From assembly GCA_963204785.1 (NCBI GenBank), contig CAUJHG010000072.1, positions 1 through 64,000 of the forward strand: a stretch of DNA of 64,000 nucleotides. The letters run 5' to 3'. A model generated the notes under the pieces. That model searched no databases. It was not told where the DNA came from and saw only the letters and a list, made by a program, of their open reading frames with translations. Below are positions 50,950 through 63,228 of the stretch, piece by piece; the first letter of the stretch is position 1; each line of letters opens with the position of its first letter. Source of the stretch: Pseudomonadota bacterium (GTDB lineage: Bacteria; Pseudomonadota; Gammaproteobacteria; Burkholderiales; Burkholderiaceae_E). A program made the position numbers and the translations under genes.

Positions 50950-52677
50950 ATGGCCGTGGCAACCACACCGACGCAGACGACCGAACAGACCGTGCTTGCA
51001 GGACTGGCGCGCGCGCTCGTCCAGCACCGGGTGCTGCGCCCGGATCAGGCAGTGGCGATCCAGAAGAAGGCCGACGCCGCACGCACGGCCTTCATCGACG
51101 AACTGATCACGGGCGGCCATCTGTCGGCGGCACAGCTCGCCCGGTTCGCCGCTGACACCTTCGGCCACCCGCTGTTCGACCTGTCCGCGGTCGACGTCGA
51201 CCGCCTCCCGGACGACCTGATCGACCGCAAGCTGGCGTCGGAGACGCGCATGGTCGCGCTGGCCAAGCGCGGCAGCCGGCTGTCGCTTGCGATCTCCGAC
51301 CCCACCGACCTGCAGGCGCTGGACCGGATCAAGTTCCAGACCCAGTCGACGGTCGACCCGGTGATGGTCGAGCACGACAAGCTCCTCAAGCTGGTGGAGC
51401 GGCTCGGACGCAGCGCCTCGCAGCAGCTGGCCGACCTGGTCGACGAGAGCCTCGAGCTCGACCTTGCCACGGACGAGGCCCCGTCGACCATCGACTCGAA
51501 CACCGAGGTCGACGACGCCCCGGTGGTGAAGTTCCTGCAGAAGGTCCTGCTGGACGCGATCCACGCTGGCGCATCGGACCTGCACTTCGAGCCCTACGAG
51601 AAGTTCTACCGGATCCGCCTGCGAGTGGACGGCGAGCTGCGCGAGTTCGCCCAGCCGCCGCTTGCAATCAAGGAGAAGCTGGCCTCGCGCATCAAGGTGA
51701 TCTCGCGGCTGGACATCTCGGAGCGTCGCGTGCCGCAGGACGGGCGCATGAAGCTGGTGGTCGGCCCGAACCGCGCGATCGACTTCCGCGTCTCGACGCT
51801 GCCGACCCTGTTCGGCGAGAAGATCGTGATGCGGATCCTGGACCCCCAGGCCGCCAAGCTGGGGATCGACGCACTGGGCTACGAGCCCGACCAGCGCCAG
51901 GCGCTGCTCGACGCGGTCCACCGCCCCTACGGGATGATCCTGGTGACCGGCCCGACCGGTTCGGGCAAGACGGTGTCGCTCTACAGCTGCCTGAACATCC
52001 TGAACGAGCCCGGGATCAACATCTCGACCGCCGAGGACCCGGCGGAGATCAACCTGCCCGGCATCAACCAGGTCAACGTCAACGAGAAGGCCGGGCTGAC
52101 CTTCGCCGCCGCGCTGCGCTCCTTCCTGCGCCAGGATCCGGACGTGATCATGGTCGGCGAGATCCGCGACCTCGAGACTGCCGACATCGCGATCAAGGCG
52201 GCGCAGACCGGACACATGGTGATGTCGACGCTGCACACGAACGACGCGCCGACCACGCTGACGCGGCTGATGAACATGGGCGTGGCGCCCTTCAACATCG
52301 CCTCGTCGGTGATCCTGATCACCGCGCAGCGGCTGGCCCGCCGGCTGTGCGCCTGCAAGCAGCCCGCGGACGTGGACGACGACGCGCTGCTGCAGGCGGG
52401 CTTCCTCGAGAGCGACCTCGACGGCAGCTGGCAACCGTTCCGGCCGGTGGGGTGCGAGCGCTGCGGCGGCAGCGGCTACAAGGGCCGCGTCGGCCTGTAC
52501 CAGGTGATGCCGATCTCCGAGGAGATCCAGCGGATCATCCTGGCCAACGGCAACGCGATGCAGATCGCCGATCAGGCGAGGCAGGACGGCGTGCGCGACC
52601 TGCGCCGCTCGGGGCTCATGAAGGTCATGCAGGGCGTGACCACGATCGAGGAGGTGCTCGGCGTCACCAACGAGTGA
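50950..52677 (+). CDS. pilB: Type IV pilus assembly ATPase PilB
   Basis: GspE/PilB-family ATPase of 575 residues that drives pilus extension at the inner membrane. The amino-terminal MshEN-type domain (about 10-150) precedes the catalytic part with ASDLHFEPYEKFYRIRLRVD, Walker A ILVTGPTGSGKTVSLYSCLN, Walker B LRQDPDVIMVGEIRDLETAD and the HTNDAPTTLTRLMNMG box. A zinc cysteine set is present (RLCACKQP and CERCGGSGYKGR). ATG 50950 gives the usual family length; ATG 50902 would add 16 residues. First gene of the pilB-pilC-pilD set, divergent from the transporter genes. Confidence 0.95.
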   Translation: MAVATTPTQTTEQTVLAGLARALVQHRVLRPDQAVAIQKKADAARTAFIDELITGGHLSAAQLARFAADTFGHPLFDLSAVDVDRLPDDLIDRKLASETRMVALAKRGSRLSLAISDPTDLQALDRIKFQTQSTVDPVMVEHDKLLKLVERLGRSASQQLADLVDESLELDLATDEAPSTIDSNTEVDDAPVVKFLQKVLLDAIHAGASDLHFEPYEKFYRIRLRVDGELREFAQPPLAIKEKLASRIKVISRLDISERRVPQDGRMKLVVGPNRAIDFRVSTLPTLFGEKIVMRILDPQAAKLGIDALGYEPDQRQALLDAVHRPYGMILVTGPTGSGKTVSLYSCLNILNEPGINISTAEDPAEINLPGINQVNVNEKAGLTFAAALRSFLRQDPDVIMVGEIRDLETADIAIKAAQTGHMVMSTLHTNDAPTTLTRLMNMGVAPFNIASSVILITAQRLARRLCACKQPADVDDDALLQAGFLESDLDGSWQPFRPVGCERCGGSGYKGRVGLYQVMPISEEIQRIILANGNAMQIADQARQDGVRDLRRSGLMKVMQGVTTIEEVLGVTNE

Positions 52678-52720
52678 GCCGCACCACACCAGGGCGAACC
52701 GCGAGACGAGGCTGGACCCG

Positions 52721-53944
52721 ATGGCGACCAAGGCGATGACAGCGAACAACGTGCGGGAGGCGACCTTCCAGTGGGAGGGTCGCGACCGCATGGGCAAGAC
52801 GATCCGCGGCGAGATGCGCGCCGGCGGCGAGGCGGTGGTGAACTCGATGCTGCGCCGCCAGGGGATCTTCGTCACGAAGATCAGGAAGCGGCGCTACGCG
52901 AAGGGCGGGAAGATCCGCGACAAGGACATCACGCTGTTCACGCGCCAGCTCTCGACGATGCTGCACTCGGGGGTGCCGCTGCTGCAGTCGTTCGACATCG
53001 TCGCCAAGGGCAGCAGCAACGCGGCAGTCTCGCGGCTGTTCACCGACATCCGCGCCGACGTCGAGACCGGAACCGCGCTCTCGCAGGCCTTCCGCAAGTA
53101 CCCGCTGCACTTCGACGCCCTGTACTGCAACCTGGTCGGCGCCGGCGAGCAGGCCGGCATCCTGGACGACCTGCTCGACCGGCTGGCGACCTACAAGGAG
53201 AAGATCCAGGCGATCAAGGGCAAGATCAAGTCGGCCCTGTTCTACCCTGCTGCGATCCTGGTGGTGGCCGCGGTCGTCGTCACCGTCATCATGCTGTTCG
53301 TCGTGCCCGCCTTCAAGGAGGTCTTCGAGAGCTTCGGTGCGGGGCTGCCGGCCCCGACGATGATGGTCATCGCGATGTCGGACTTCTTCGTCGAGAACTG
53401 GTACCTGGTGTTCGGCGCGCTGGCCGCGGTCGGCTATTTCACGATGCAGGCCTGGAAGCGCTCGCCGAAGGTGAAGATGAGCTTCGACCGGCTGATCCTG
53501 CGCGCGCCCATCTTCGGCGAGGTCATCCGCAAGGCGACGATCGCCCGGTGGCTGCGCACGCTCGCGACCATGTTCGCCGCCGGCGTGCCGCTGGTCGAAG
53601 CGCTGGACTCGGTCGGCGGCGCCTCGGGCAACCACGTCTACCTGATGGCGACCCGGAAGATCCAGCAGGAGGTCGCAACCGGCACCAGCCTGACGGTGGC
53701 GATGCAGAATTCGCAGGTCTTCCCGAACATGGTGCTGCAGATGGCATCGATCGGCGAGGAATCGGGTTCGCTCGACTCGATGCTCGGCAAGGCTGCCGAC
53801 ATCTACGAACGCGAGGTCGACGACGCGGTCGCCAGCCTCTCGAGCCTGCTCGAACCGCTGATCATGGTGATCCTGGGCGTGCTGATCGGCGGTCTGGTGA
53901 TCGCGATGTACCTGCCGATCTTCAAGCTGGGCCAGGTGGTCTGA
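52721..53944 (+). CDS. pilC: Type IV pilus inner-membrane platform protein PilC
   Basis: GspF/PilC-family protein of 407 residues with two repeated cytoplasmic domains. The first includes ITLFTRQLSTMLHSGVPLLQ and the second TIARWLRTLATMFAAGVPLV. Membrane segments lie near residues 175-200 (ILVVAAVVVTVIMLFVVPAF), 225-245 and 375-400 (PLIMVILGVLIGGLVIAMYL). It forms the platform that couples PilB to pilin assembly. The start is the ATG of MATKAMTANNVREATFQW, 43 bases after pilB. Full length for the family. Confidence 0.96.
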   Translation: MATKAMTANNVREATFQWEGRDRMGKTIRGEMRAGGEAVVNSMLRRQGIFVTKIRKRRYAKGGKIRDKDITLFTRQLSTMLHSGVPLLQSFDIVAKGSSNAAVSRLFTDIRADVETGTALSQAFRKYPLHFDALYCNLVGAGEQAGILDDLLDRLATYKEKIQAIKGKIKSALFYPAAILVVAAVVVTVIMLFVVPAFKEVFESFGAGLPAPTMMVIAMSDFFVENWYLVFGALAAVGYFTMQAWKRSPKVKMSFDRLILRAPIFGEVIRKATIARWLRTLATMFAAGVPLVEALDSVGGASGNHVYLMATRKIQQEVATGTSLTVAMQNSQVFPNMVLQMASIGEESGSLDSMLGKAADIYEREVDDAVASLSSLLEPLIMVILGVLIGGLVIAMYLPIFKLGQVV

Positions 53945-54031
53945 CCCCGCGGCCGGGTCGGCTATATTGGCGCCGGCCGGCGCACTGACGCCGGCCGACG
54001 CGCACCGGACCGCGAGCCCTCGAGCCCCGCC

Positions 54032-54889
54032 ATGGATCTCCTCACGCTGCTGCAGCAAACGCCCGCCCTCGCCCTGACCCTCGCACTGCTCGTCGGGCTG
54101 TGCGTCGGCAGCTTCCTGAACGTGGTGATCTTCCGCGTTCCGAAGATGATGGAGATCGAGTGGGAGCAGCAGGCCGCCGAACTGCGCGGCGAGACGCAGG
54201 CCGAGCGGCCGGCCTTCAACCTGATGACGCCGCGCTCGCACTGTCCGGGCTGCGGGCACGCGATCGGCGTGCTGGAGAACGTTCCGCTGCTCAGCTGGCT
54301 GGTCCTGCGCGGGCGCTGTTCGTCGTGCGGCATGCGCATTCCGGTCCGGTATCCGCTGGTCGAGGCGTTCACCGGGCTGCTCTCGTTCGTGGCGATCTGG
54401 AAGTTCGGCCCGACGGCTGCGGGCGGCGGCGCAATGCTGCTCGGCTTCTTCCTGGTCGCGCTGGCCTTCATCGACCTGGACACCCAGTTGCTGCCGGACG
54501 ACATGACGCTCCTGCTGCTCTGGCTGGGCCTGTTCCTGAACCTCTGGGGCGTGTTCGCACCGCTGCAATCGGCAGTGATCGGTGCGATCGCCGGCTATCT
54601 GGCCCTCTGGTCGGTCTACTGGCTGTTTCGCCTGGCCACCGGTCGCGAGGGCATGGGCTACGGCGACTTCAAGCTGCTGGCCGCGCTGGGCGCCTGGTTC
54701 GGCTGGCAGGCGCTGCCCGCGATCATCCTGCTCTCCTCGGTCGTCGGCGCCTGCGTCGGCATCGCGCTGATGGTGTTTCGCCGCCACGGCCGCGAGGTGC
54801 CGATTCCCTTCGGCCCCTATCTGGCCGGTGCGGGGCTGCTCACGCTGTACTTCGGAGAGCCCCTTTCGCGCTGGATCGGGCTGGCCTGA
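54032..54889 (+). CDS. pilD: Prepilin peptidase / N-methyltransferase PilD
   Basis: Bifunctional inner-membrane enzyme of 285 residues that cleaves the prepilin leader and methylates the new amino terminus. The amino domain has [19 protein letters not shown] and the two cysteine pairs CPGC and CSSC. The aspartyl protease residues are in [14 protein letters not shown] and [20 protein letters not shown]. Multiple membrane segments are visible. TATATT at 53963-53968 could be part of a promoter in the 87-base gap after pilC. The gene normally following it, coaE, is absent. Confidence 0.95.
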   Translation: MDLLTLLQQTPALALTLALLVGLCVGSFLNVVIFRVPKMMEIEWEQQAAELRGETQAERPAFNLMTPRSHCPGCGHAIGVLENVPLLSWLVLRGRCSSCGMRIPVRYPLVEAFTGLLSFVAIWKFGPTAAGGGAMLLGFFLVALAFIDLDTQLLPDDMTLLLLWLGLFLNLWGVFAPLQSAVIGAIAGYLALWSVYWLFRLATGREGMGYGDFKLLAALGAWFGWQALPAIILLSSVVGACVGIALMVFRRHGREVPIPFGPYLAGAGLLTLYFGEPLSRWIGLA

Positions 54890-55049
54890 TCCCGGCGGGC
54901 AGCGGCGGTCCGGGCGTCGCGCACGCAGCGCGGGCGGGCTCCCCTGCGCGCGCGCGCGCAGGGCGCAGCTCCCGGTTTGTCAAGGGTGGCGGTTTCCTTC
55001 AAAATCGGCCCGCGCCCCGGGTCTGCCATCCAGCCAGGAAACCGCCGGC

Positions 55050-55808
55050 TTGATCCTCTACGAATACCCGCTCAACGAACGCGTCCGGACCCTGCTGAGG
55101 CTCGAGGATCTGTTCGAACGCCTCGACTTCTTCGCCGGGCGTGAACACCCGCTCGAGCACCACGTCGCGATCTCGACGCTGTTCGACATCCTCGAGGTCG
55201 CCGGCCGCGCCGATCTCAAGTCGGACCTGCTGCAGGAACTCGATCGGCAGCGCCAGACACTGGCGCAGTTCCGCAACGCCCCGGGCGTGTCGCTGGATGC
55301 CCTGGGCCGGGTGCTCGGGCAGATCGACCGCGCCTGGGCGGGACTGAGTTCGATGACCGGACGCACCGGCCAGCACCTGCGCGACAACGAATGGCTGATG
55401 AGCATCCGCAGCCGGGCGGTCATCTCGGGCGGCGCCTGCGAATTCGACCTGCCCTCCTACCATGCCTGGCAGCACCGGTCGGCGGATTCGCGCAGGCAGG
55501 ACATCGCCGGCTGGGCCGCCCCGCTGCGCCCGCTGCACGACAGCCTGTCGATCGTGCTCAGGCTGCTGCGCGAAGGCGCGCAGTGCAGCACGCTGACCGC
55601 CCAGCCCGGCAGCGGCTTCCAGCAGCCGCTGGGCGGCAAGACCTACCAGATGGTGCAGGTGCGCCTCGACCCGGCCACCGGCGCGATTCCCGAGATCAGC
55701 GCGAACAAGTACCTGCTCTGGATCCGCTTCACCGCCCAGGACGGCGACCTGCGGCCACGGCCCTTCGAGGGCAGCGTCGACTTCGAGATCGGGCTGTGCA
55801 ACCTCTGA
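55050..55808 (+). CDS. zapD: Cell division protein ZapD
   Basis: ZapD, a cytoplasmic FtsZ-bundling protein, 252 residues. The conserved beginning [20 protein letters not shown] is preceded by a TTG at 55050, which must be the start because no ATG or GTG fits; AGGAAA is about ten bases upstream. Later marks: [49 protein letters not shown] and [11 protein letters not shown]. It is 160 bases after pilD and 28 bases before yacG. A TTG start may keep expression low. Confidence 0.93.
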   Translation: MILYEYPLNERVRTLLRLEDLFERLDFFAGREHPLEHHVAISTLFDILEVAGRADLKSDLLQELDRQRQTLAQFRNAPGVSLDALGRVLGQIDRAWAGLSSMTGRTGQHLRDNEWLMSIRSRAVISGGACEFDLPSYHAWQHRSADSRRQDIAGWAAPLRPLHDSLSIVLRLLREGAQCSTLTAQPGSGFQQPLGGKTYQMVQVRLDPATGAIPEISANKYLLWIRFTAQDGDLRPRPFEGSVDFEIGLCNL

Positions 55809-55836
55809 ACCGCCGACCCGCATCGGCCTGCGGTGC

Positions 55837-56058
55837 ATGAAGCACGAGCGCCCGCTGATGGTGCGCTGTCCGGGCTGCGGGCGCAGCACGCGATACGATC
55901 CGCGCAACCGCTGGCGACCGTTCTGCTCGGAGCGCTGCAAGACCAGCGACCTGGGCGCCTGGGCGAGCGACGCCTACGTGATCGAGGGCGCGTCGGGCGA
56001 GGAGACCTCCTCGGACGCAGGCGAAGCGGGCGATCCCGACCGTCGGCCTGCGGGCTGA
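55837..56058 (+). CDS. yacG: DNA gyrase inhibitor YacG (zinc protein)
   Basis: Small zinc-binding protein of 73 residues. The four zinc cysteines are in [13 protein letters not shown] and [20 protein letters not shown]. YacG proteins bind GyrB and inhibit DNA gyrase. The acidic tail ([17 protein letters not shown]) is typical of the family. It follows zapD closely and is convergent with the Nudix gene, only 12 bases apart. Confidence 0.93.
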   Translation: MKHERPLMVRCPGCGRSTRYDPRNRWRPFCSERCKTSDLGAWASDAYVIEGASGEETSSDAGEAGDPDRRPAG

Positions 56059-56070
56059 GGCTCGCCGGGC

Positions 56071-56478
56071 TCAGGTCGCCGCCGGCAGCACCATCTGGGT
56101 CTGGATCACGATCGCGCAGCGCTTCCCGGCTTCGGAAGTCACCTCGGTCTGCCAGACCATCGTCGAGCGCCCGCGGTGCAGCGGCGTGCAGACCGCGCGC
56201 ACCGCGGTGTCCACCGGGGCGCCGGACATGAAGTTGGTCTTCGATTCGATCGTCGTGGTGCGCGCCCCGGCGGGCAGGTTCAGCACCGTCGCGAGCGCGC
56301 CAAGGGTGTCGGCAAAGGCCATGAACGCGCCGCCGTGCAGGGTGCTGCCCGCGGTGCAGAGGTCCGGCCTGACCCGCATCGTCGCGACGACGCGCTCGGG
56401 GGTGGCCTCCTCGACCGTCACGCCCATCAGGCCGGGGAAGGTCGACGCAAAGCGCGCCTGGATCGTCGCAAGGTCCAT
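56071..56478 (-). CDS. PaaI-type thioesterase from internal start (alternative product)
   Basis: The last 135 codons of the fused frame begin with ATG at 56478 (MDLATIQARFASTFPGLMG), the natural beginning of stand-alone PaaI-family hotdog thioesterases. It is preceded by GGAGGAGGAG, an almost ideal ribosome-binding site. PaaI proteins hydrolyse acyl- or aryl-CoA thioesters; the HGG in TLHGGAFMAFAD is the family mark. Two products from one frame (fusion plus free thioesterase) are therefore plausible, but which one dominates cannot be read from sequence. Confidence 0.6.
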   Translation of the reverse strand: MDLATIQARFASTFPGLMGVTVEEATPERVVATMRVRPDLCTAGSTLHGGAFMAFADTLGALATVLNLPAGARTTTIESKTNFMSGAPVDTAVRAVCTPLHRGRSTMVWQTEVTSEAGKRCAIVIQTQMVLPAAT

Positions 56479-57405
56479 GGTGGTCTCCTCCTCGGAGCGG
56501 AGATCCTGCCAGAATCGCGCGCCGCGCACCACGCAGTGCATGCCGGCGGCATGCGCCAGCCGTGCATCGGCCTCGTCGTCCGGATCCAGGTAGACCGGCA
56601 AGGGGGCGCCCTCGGGGAAGGCCTCGCGCAGCGCGCCGGAAGTGGACGCGAGCACTGCGAAGTCCAGGCCAGCGGCGGCAGCGGCATGCAGTTCGCCGGG
56701 ATCGCGCAGCCGCACCGCTGCGAGCGGACCCAGCGCGCGCGCGCCTGCGGCGTCGGCCGGCAGGCGCCCGGCCAGGGCCCCGTCGGCAGCGCGGGCGAAC
56801 GAGACCGGATGCAAGGGGCCGATCAGCACGCGCACCCGATGCGCACGGCACAGCGGCAGGGCCCGCCGCAACAGGCGATCGAAGGCATCCGGAGCGAGGG
56901 CCGGTTCGTCGAGCAGCAGCGCAGGCACCTTTCCCGCGTCCAGGCCGTGCCGCAGCGCCGCGATGAACCCTTCCTCGCCGAGCGTCGCGGCAGCGGAGGC
57001 GCACAGCGCCGCGGGCAGCCGCAGCCAGGCGATCACCGGGACCGTCGCCGGCAGCAGCGGCGCCACGTCGATCGACTCCGGACCCAGCCACGCGAAGGCC
57101 TGGCCTTCACGCGAGCACGGCTCGCCGACGTGCGCAGTCACCCTGCGGAAGTGCAGCCGCACCCGGGCGTGCGGATAGCTGAACTCGCGCACCACCCAGG
57201 GTGCACAGGCCCGCACCTCGATTCCCAGTTCCTCATGGAGTTCCCTTGCCAGCGCCTGCGCGACGGTCTCGCCAGCCTCGAGCTTGCCGCCCGGAAACTC
57301 CCACCAGCCGGCATAGGGCTTGCCGGGCGGACGCTGGCCGAGCAGCACTGCCCCGTCGCCCCGGAAGACGACGCCGACCGCGACATCGATCGGCGGCGCG
57401 GACAT
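56071..57405 (-). CDS. Nudix hydrolase / ThiE-like / PaaI-thioesterase in-frame fusion
   Basis: One open frame of 444 codons with three parts. Residues 1-135 form a MutT-type Nudix domain (GWWEFPGGKLEAGETVAQAL then ARELHEELGIEV, a full GX5EX7REUXEEXGU box). Residues about 140-305 resemble the thiamine-phosphate-synthase-like domain common behind MutT in these bacteria, but its active-site motifs are degenerate (DFAVLASTSGA). Residues 310-444 are a hotdog PaaI-type thioesterase (TAGSTLHGGAFMAFADTLGA). The usual stop between MutT and thioesterase is missing: the frame reads ARFWQDLRSEEETTMDLATI. A strong internal start at 56478 may still make the thioesterase alone. The start overlaps the AAA ATPase stop by one base. 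Confidence 0.85.
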   Translation of the reverse strand: MSAPPIDVAVGVVFRGDGAVLLGQRPPGKPYAGWWEFPGGKLEAGETVAQALARELHEELGIEVRACAPWVVREFSYPHARVRLHFRRVTAHVGEPCSREGQAFAWLGPESIDVAPLLPATVPVIAWLRLPAALCASAAATLGEEGFIAALRHGLDAGKVPALLLDEPALAPDAFDRLLRRALPLCRAHRVRVLIGPLHPVSFARAADGALAGRLPADAAGARALGPLAAVRLRDPGELHAAAAAGLDFAVLASTSGALREAFPEGAPLPVYLDPDDEADARLAHAAGMHCVVRGARFWQDLRSEEETTMDLATIQARFASTFPGLMGVTVEEATPERVVATMRVRPDLCTAGSTLHGGAFMAFADTLGALATVLNLPAGARTTTIESKTNFMSGAPVDTAVRAVCTPLHRGRSTMVWQTEVTSEAGKRCAIVIQTQMVLPAAT

Positions 57406-58316
57406 CAGCCCTGGTGGCGCCCGGCCCAGTCGCGCGCGAACTGCCAGGCGACGCGGCCGGAGCGCGAGCCGCGCTCCAGCGCAAAGCGCAGGGCGTCGGC
57501 GCGCGCGCCCTCGATCTGCTGCGCGGTGCAGCCGAGCCTGGACAGCCAGTGGACGACGATCGACAGGTAGTCGTCCTGGCGGAAGGGGTAGAACGCGACC
57601 CAGAGCCCGAAGCGCTCGGACAGCGAAACCTTCTCCTCGACGCGCTCGCCCGGATGGATCTCCCCGTCGGGCTGGTGCTTCGCCTCGAGGTTCTCCGCCA
57701 TGTACTCCGGCATCAGGTGGCGCCGGTTGGAGGTTGCGTAGATCAGCACGTTGTCCGACTGCGCCGCCACGGAGCCGTCGAGCGCCACCTTCAGCGCCTT
57801 GTACCCGGGCTCGCCCTCCTCGAAGGAGAGGTCGTCGCAGAAGACCAGGAAACGCTCGGGACGCTGGGCAACCAGGTCGACGATGTCCGGCAGGTCGACC
57901 AGATCGTCCTTGTCGACCTCGATCAGCCGCAGGCCTTTCTTCGCGTGCGCGTTCAGGACCGCCTTGATCAGCGAGGACTTGCCGGTGCCGCGCGAACCGG
58001 TGAGCAGCACGTTGTTGGCCGGCAGCCCGGCGACGAACTGCCGCGTGTTGCGCTCGACGATCTTCTTCTGTTCGTCGACGTTCTTCAGGTCGGCGAGCCG
58101 GATCGACGAAAGGTTGCGCACCGGCTGCAGCCAGCCCTGGTTGCCAAAGGCTGTGCGGCGCCGCCGCCAGCGAAAGGCATGCGCCGCCTTCCAGTCGACC
58201 TGGCTCGGCGCCGGAGGAAGCGCCTGCTCGAGCCGCGCGAGCACGGACTCCGCGCGCACGAGAAGAGAGCGCAGCTCCGCGAGGGGCGCCTCGCGCTCAG
58301 GAGCGGTAGTCGGCAT
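57405..58316 (-). CDS. AAA-type ATPase, DUF815 family
   Basis: P-loop ATPase of 303 residues. Walker [21 protein letters not shown] (about residue 100), Walker [16 protein letters not shown] and sensor region [20 protein letters not shown]. It corresponds to the ATPase conserved between argJ and mutT in betaproteobacteria; its function is not established. ATG 58316 ([16 protein letters not shown]) lies inside the end of argJ, a 20-base overlap; homology supports it over an upstream ATG at 58370. Confidence 0.9.
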   Translation of the reverse strand: MPTTAPEREAPLAELRSLLVRAESVLARLEQALPPAPSQVDWKAAHAFRWRRRRTAFGNQGWLQPVRNLSSIRLADLKNVDEQKKIVERNTRQFVAGLPANNVLLTGSRGTGKSSLIKAVLNAHAKKGLRLIEVDKDDLVDLPDIVDLVAQRPERFLVFCDDLSFEEGEPGYKALKVALDGSVAAQSDNVLIYATSNRRHLMPEYMAENLEAKHQPDGEIHPGERVEEKVSLSERFGLWVAFYPFRQDDYLSIVVHWLSRLGCTAQQIEGARADALRFALERGSRSGRVAWQFARDWAGRHQG

Positions 58317-59523
58317 TGATCGAGACGTAGTCGTGGGAGAGATCGCAGGTCCAGATCGTGGTGCCGGCATCGCCGCGACCGAGCACCGCGCGCACCGTGA
58401 TCTCGGGCTTGTCCATCACGCGCTGACCGTCCTCCTCGCGATAGCCAGGGTGGCGCCCGCCCGCGCTGGCGACCTGGACCTCGTCGAGGAAGAGCTCGAC
58501 GCGGTCGACGTCGAGATCGTCGATTCCGGCATAGCCGATCGCCGCGAGGATGCGGCCGAGGTTGGGATCGGAGGCGAAGAAGGCGGTCTTCACCAGGGGC
58601 GAGTGCGCGATCGCGTAGGCGACCGCTGCGGCTTCGTCCTCGCTGCGCGCCGCCTCGATCACGACCGAGATGAACTTGGTGGCGCCCTCGCCGTCGCGAA
58701 CGATCGCCTGGGCGAGTTCGCGAGCGACCTCGACGATCAGTTCGCGCAGTCCGGCCGCGCCCGGACTCGCGTCGTCCTCGATCCGCAGCCCGCCGGCGCC
58801 GGTGGCGACCAGCACGAAGGAATCGTTGGTCGAGGTGTCGCCGTCGATCGTGATCCGGTTGAAGCTCGCATCGGCGGCCTCGCGCACCCAGCGCTGCAGC
58901 AGCGGCGCCGGCACCGCGGCGTCGGTGGCGATGAAGCCGAGCATCGTGGCCATGTTCGGCCGGATCATTCCGGCGCCCTTGGAAATCCCGGTGACCGTGA
59001 CCGTGCTTGCGGCGAGTTCCCTGCGCCGTGACGCGGCCTTGGGCACGGTGTCGGTGGTCATGATCGCCTCGGCGGCCTGCGCCCAGTGGGCTGCGCGCAG
59101 GTCGTCGATCGCGGCAGGCAGGCCCGCGAGCAGGCGATCCATCGGCAGGTGCTCGAGGATCACTCCCGTGGAGAAGGGCAGCACCTCGTCGGCGCGGCAT
59201 CCAAGCCGCGTGGCGAGCGCCGCGCAGCTGGCGCGTGCGTCGGCCAGCCCCTGTGCGCCGGTGCCGGCATTGGCGTTGCCGGTGTTGACGACCAGCGCAC
59301 GGATCGCGCCCCCGCCGGCCAGGTGCTCGCGGCAGACCTGCACCGGCGCCGCGCAGAAGCGGTTGCGCGTGAACACGCCCGCGGCCGTGGCGCCAGGAGC
59401 GACACGCACCACCAGGAGGTCGCGCCGGCCGGGCTTGCGGATTCCCGCGCACGCAGTGCCCAGTTCGATGCCTGCGACCGGGTGCAGCGAGGCGGGGTCG
59501 GGCGGGTGCAGATCGACGGCCAT
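58297..59523 (-). CDS. argJ: Bifunctional glutamate N-acetyltransferase / ArgJ
   Basis: ArgJ of 408 residues, which recycles the acetyl group from N-acetylornithine to glutamate in arginine synthesis and may also use acetyl-CoA. The autocleavage site is clear: [16 protein letters not shown], with the threonine of MATML becoming the nucleophile of the beta chain. The oxyanion threonine pair region is [15 protein letters not shown]; other marks are [25 protein letters not shown] and [20 protein letters not shown]. The start is the ATG of [16 protein letters not shown], preceded by GGAGCCTCCTC on the coding strand. It lies 71 bases after secA on the same strand. Confidence 0.96.
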   Translation of the reverse strand: MAVDLHPPDPASLHPVAGIELGTACAGIRKPGRRDLLVVRVAPGATAAGVFTRNRFCAAPVQVCREHLAGGGAIRALVVNTGNANAGTGAQGLADARASCAALATRLGCRADEVLPFSTGVILEHLPMDRLLAGLPAAIDDLRAAHWAQAAEAIMTTDTVPKAASRRRELAASTVTVTGISKGAGMIRPNMATMLGFIATDAAVPAPLLQRWVREAADASFNRITIDGDTSTNDSFVLVATGAGGLRIEDDASPGAAGLRELIVEVARELAQAIVRDGEGATKFISVVIEAARSEDEAAAVAYAIAHSPLVKTAFFASDPNLGRILAAIGYAGIDDLDVDRVELFLDEVQVASAGGRHPGYREEDGQRVMDKPEITVRAVLGRGDAGTTIWTCDLSHDYVSINADYRS

Positions 59524-59594
59524 GAGGAGGCTCCGGAAAACGGCGATTCCAACGGCCGCCCGGGAGGGGACGGCCGGCCAGGTTCAGACGAGGC

Positions 59595-62387
<2,793 letters not shown>

Positions 62388-62561
62388 CGCGGATCGGGCG
62401 GCGCACGCAGGTGCCCGCCGCCACTGGTAAAGCGCAAAAGTCTAGCACGGCCCCTCCTGGCGCCGCCCCTTGCAGCCGCAGGCGGGCCGGACGGCGCCCG
62501 CTGCAGCCCGCCGCCGGTGCTACCCTCGGGCAGCCCAGACCCGGCTGCGCCCACCGACACC

Positions 62562-63011
62562 ATGACCGTGCAATCTCCCCGTCACCCCCTTCGCTGGCTG
62601 GGACAGCACCCGGGCTTTCGCGAGCTCGCCGGCCGCGCCGACCGCCTGCTGGCGCTGCAGGAAGACCTCAACGCCTGCTGCGCGTCGATCGATCTGCAGG
62701 CGCTGGGAGTGGACGGCGAAACCCTGCTGGTCGGGGCGCGCGGCGCTGCGGCGGCCGCCAAGCTGCGCCAGATGGAGCCTTCGATCCTCGCCTGCCTGCG
62801 CGCCAGGGGCTGGCCGCTGACGCGGCTGCGCTTCCGGCCGCGCTCGGCGGGCTCGGTCGCCGCGCAGCCGCCGCCGCGGATCAAGCCGCCGATCCCCGAG
62901 GACGCGCTCGAGCGGCTGCGCGAGCTGGTCCGCGGCACCCCTGAGTCGGGACTGAAGGATGCGATCGACGCCCTGCTGCGAACGCAGGCGCGCCAGCGGC
63001 GCGAACGCTGA
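62562..63011 (+). CDS. DUF721/DciA-like protein
   Basis: Small basic protein of 149 residues belonging to the DUF721 family: HPLRWLGQHPGFRELAGRAD at the start and LACLRARGWPLTRLRFRPRS in the middle, with a proline-rich segment near residue 105 and a charged tail. DciA-type DUF721 proteins load the replicative helicase in bacteria without DnaC; whether this member does so is inferred. ATG 62562 was chosen because homology begins there; no strong ribosome-binding site is visible. It lies between divergent secA and the convergent small membrane protein gene. Confidence 0.8.
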   Translation: MTVQSPRHPLRWLGQHPGFRELAGRADRLLALQEDLNACCASIDLQALGVDGETLLVGARGAAAAAKLRQMEPSILACLRARGWPLTRLRFRPRSAGSVAAQPPPRIKPPIPEDALERLRELVRGTPESGLKDAIDALLRTQARQRRER

Positions 63012-63031
63012 CCCGGCGCGGCCGGCCCCGC

Positions 63032-63208
63032 TCAGGCCAGGCGTTCGAGCAGCAGCACCGCGAAGAAGATCAGCGCCGCCGCAGCAGCATACTTGAGCAC
63101 CGCATAGGCACGACCCAGCCAGCGACGGTCGCCGCCGAGCAGATAGCCGGCGAAGCAGACGGCCACGCCCGCCGCGGTCAGCAGCATCAGGAGCCTCAGT
63201 GCGAACAT
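63032..63208 (-). CDS. Small membrane protein (58 residues)
   Basis: Protein of 58 residues, MFALRLLMLLTAAGVAVCFA to the end LLLERLA. It has two predicted membrane segments (about 4-24 and 38-55) separated by the basic loop GGDRRWLGRAYAVLKY. ATG 63208 lies 20 bases after the lpxC stop, so it is probably co-transcribed with lpxC. The frame stays open into the lpxC region, but the membrane pattern begins at this ATG. Not recognised as a named family; a small hypothetical protein at this position occurs in related genomes by recollection, not checked. Confidence 0.6.
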   Translation of the reverse strand: MFALRLLMLLTAAGVAVCFAGYLLGGDRRWLGRAYAVLKYAAAAALIFFAVLLLERLA

Positions 63209-63228
63209 GCACGCCGCTCCCGTGGCGC

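Noticed and set aside
52340-52480. Cysteine pair CxC in PilB as a damaged zinc site
   Set aside because: The RLCxCK form is, to my recollection, common in betaproteobacterial PilB/PilF, and the second CERC pair is intact.
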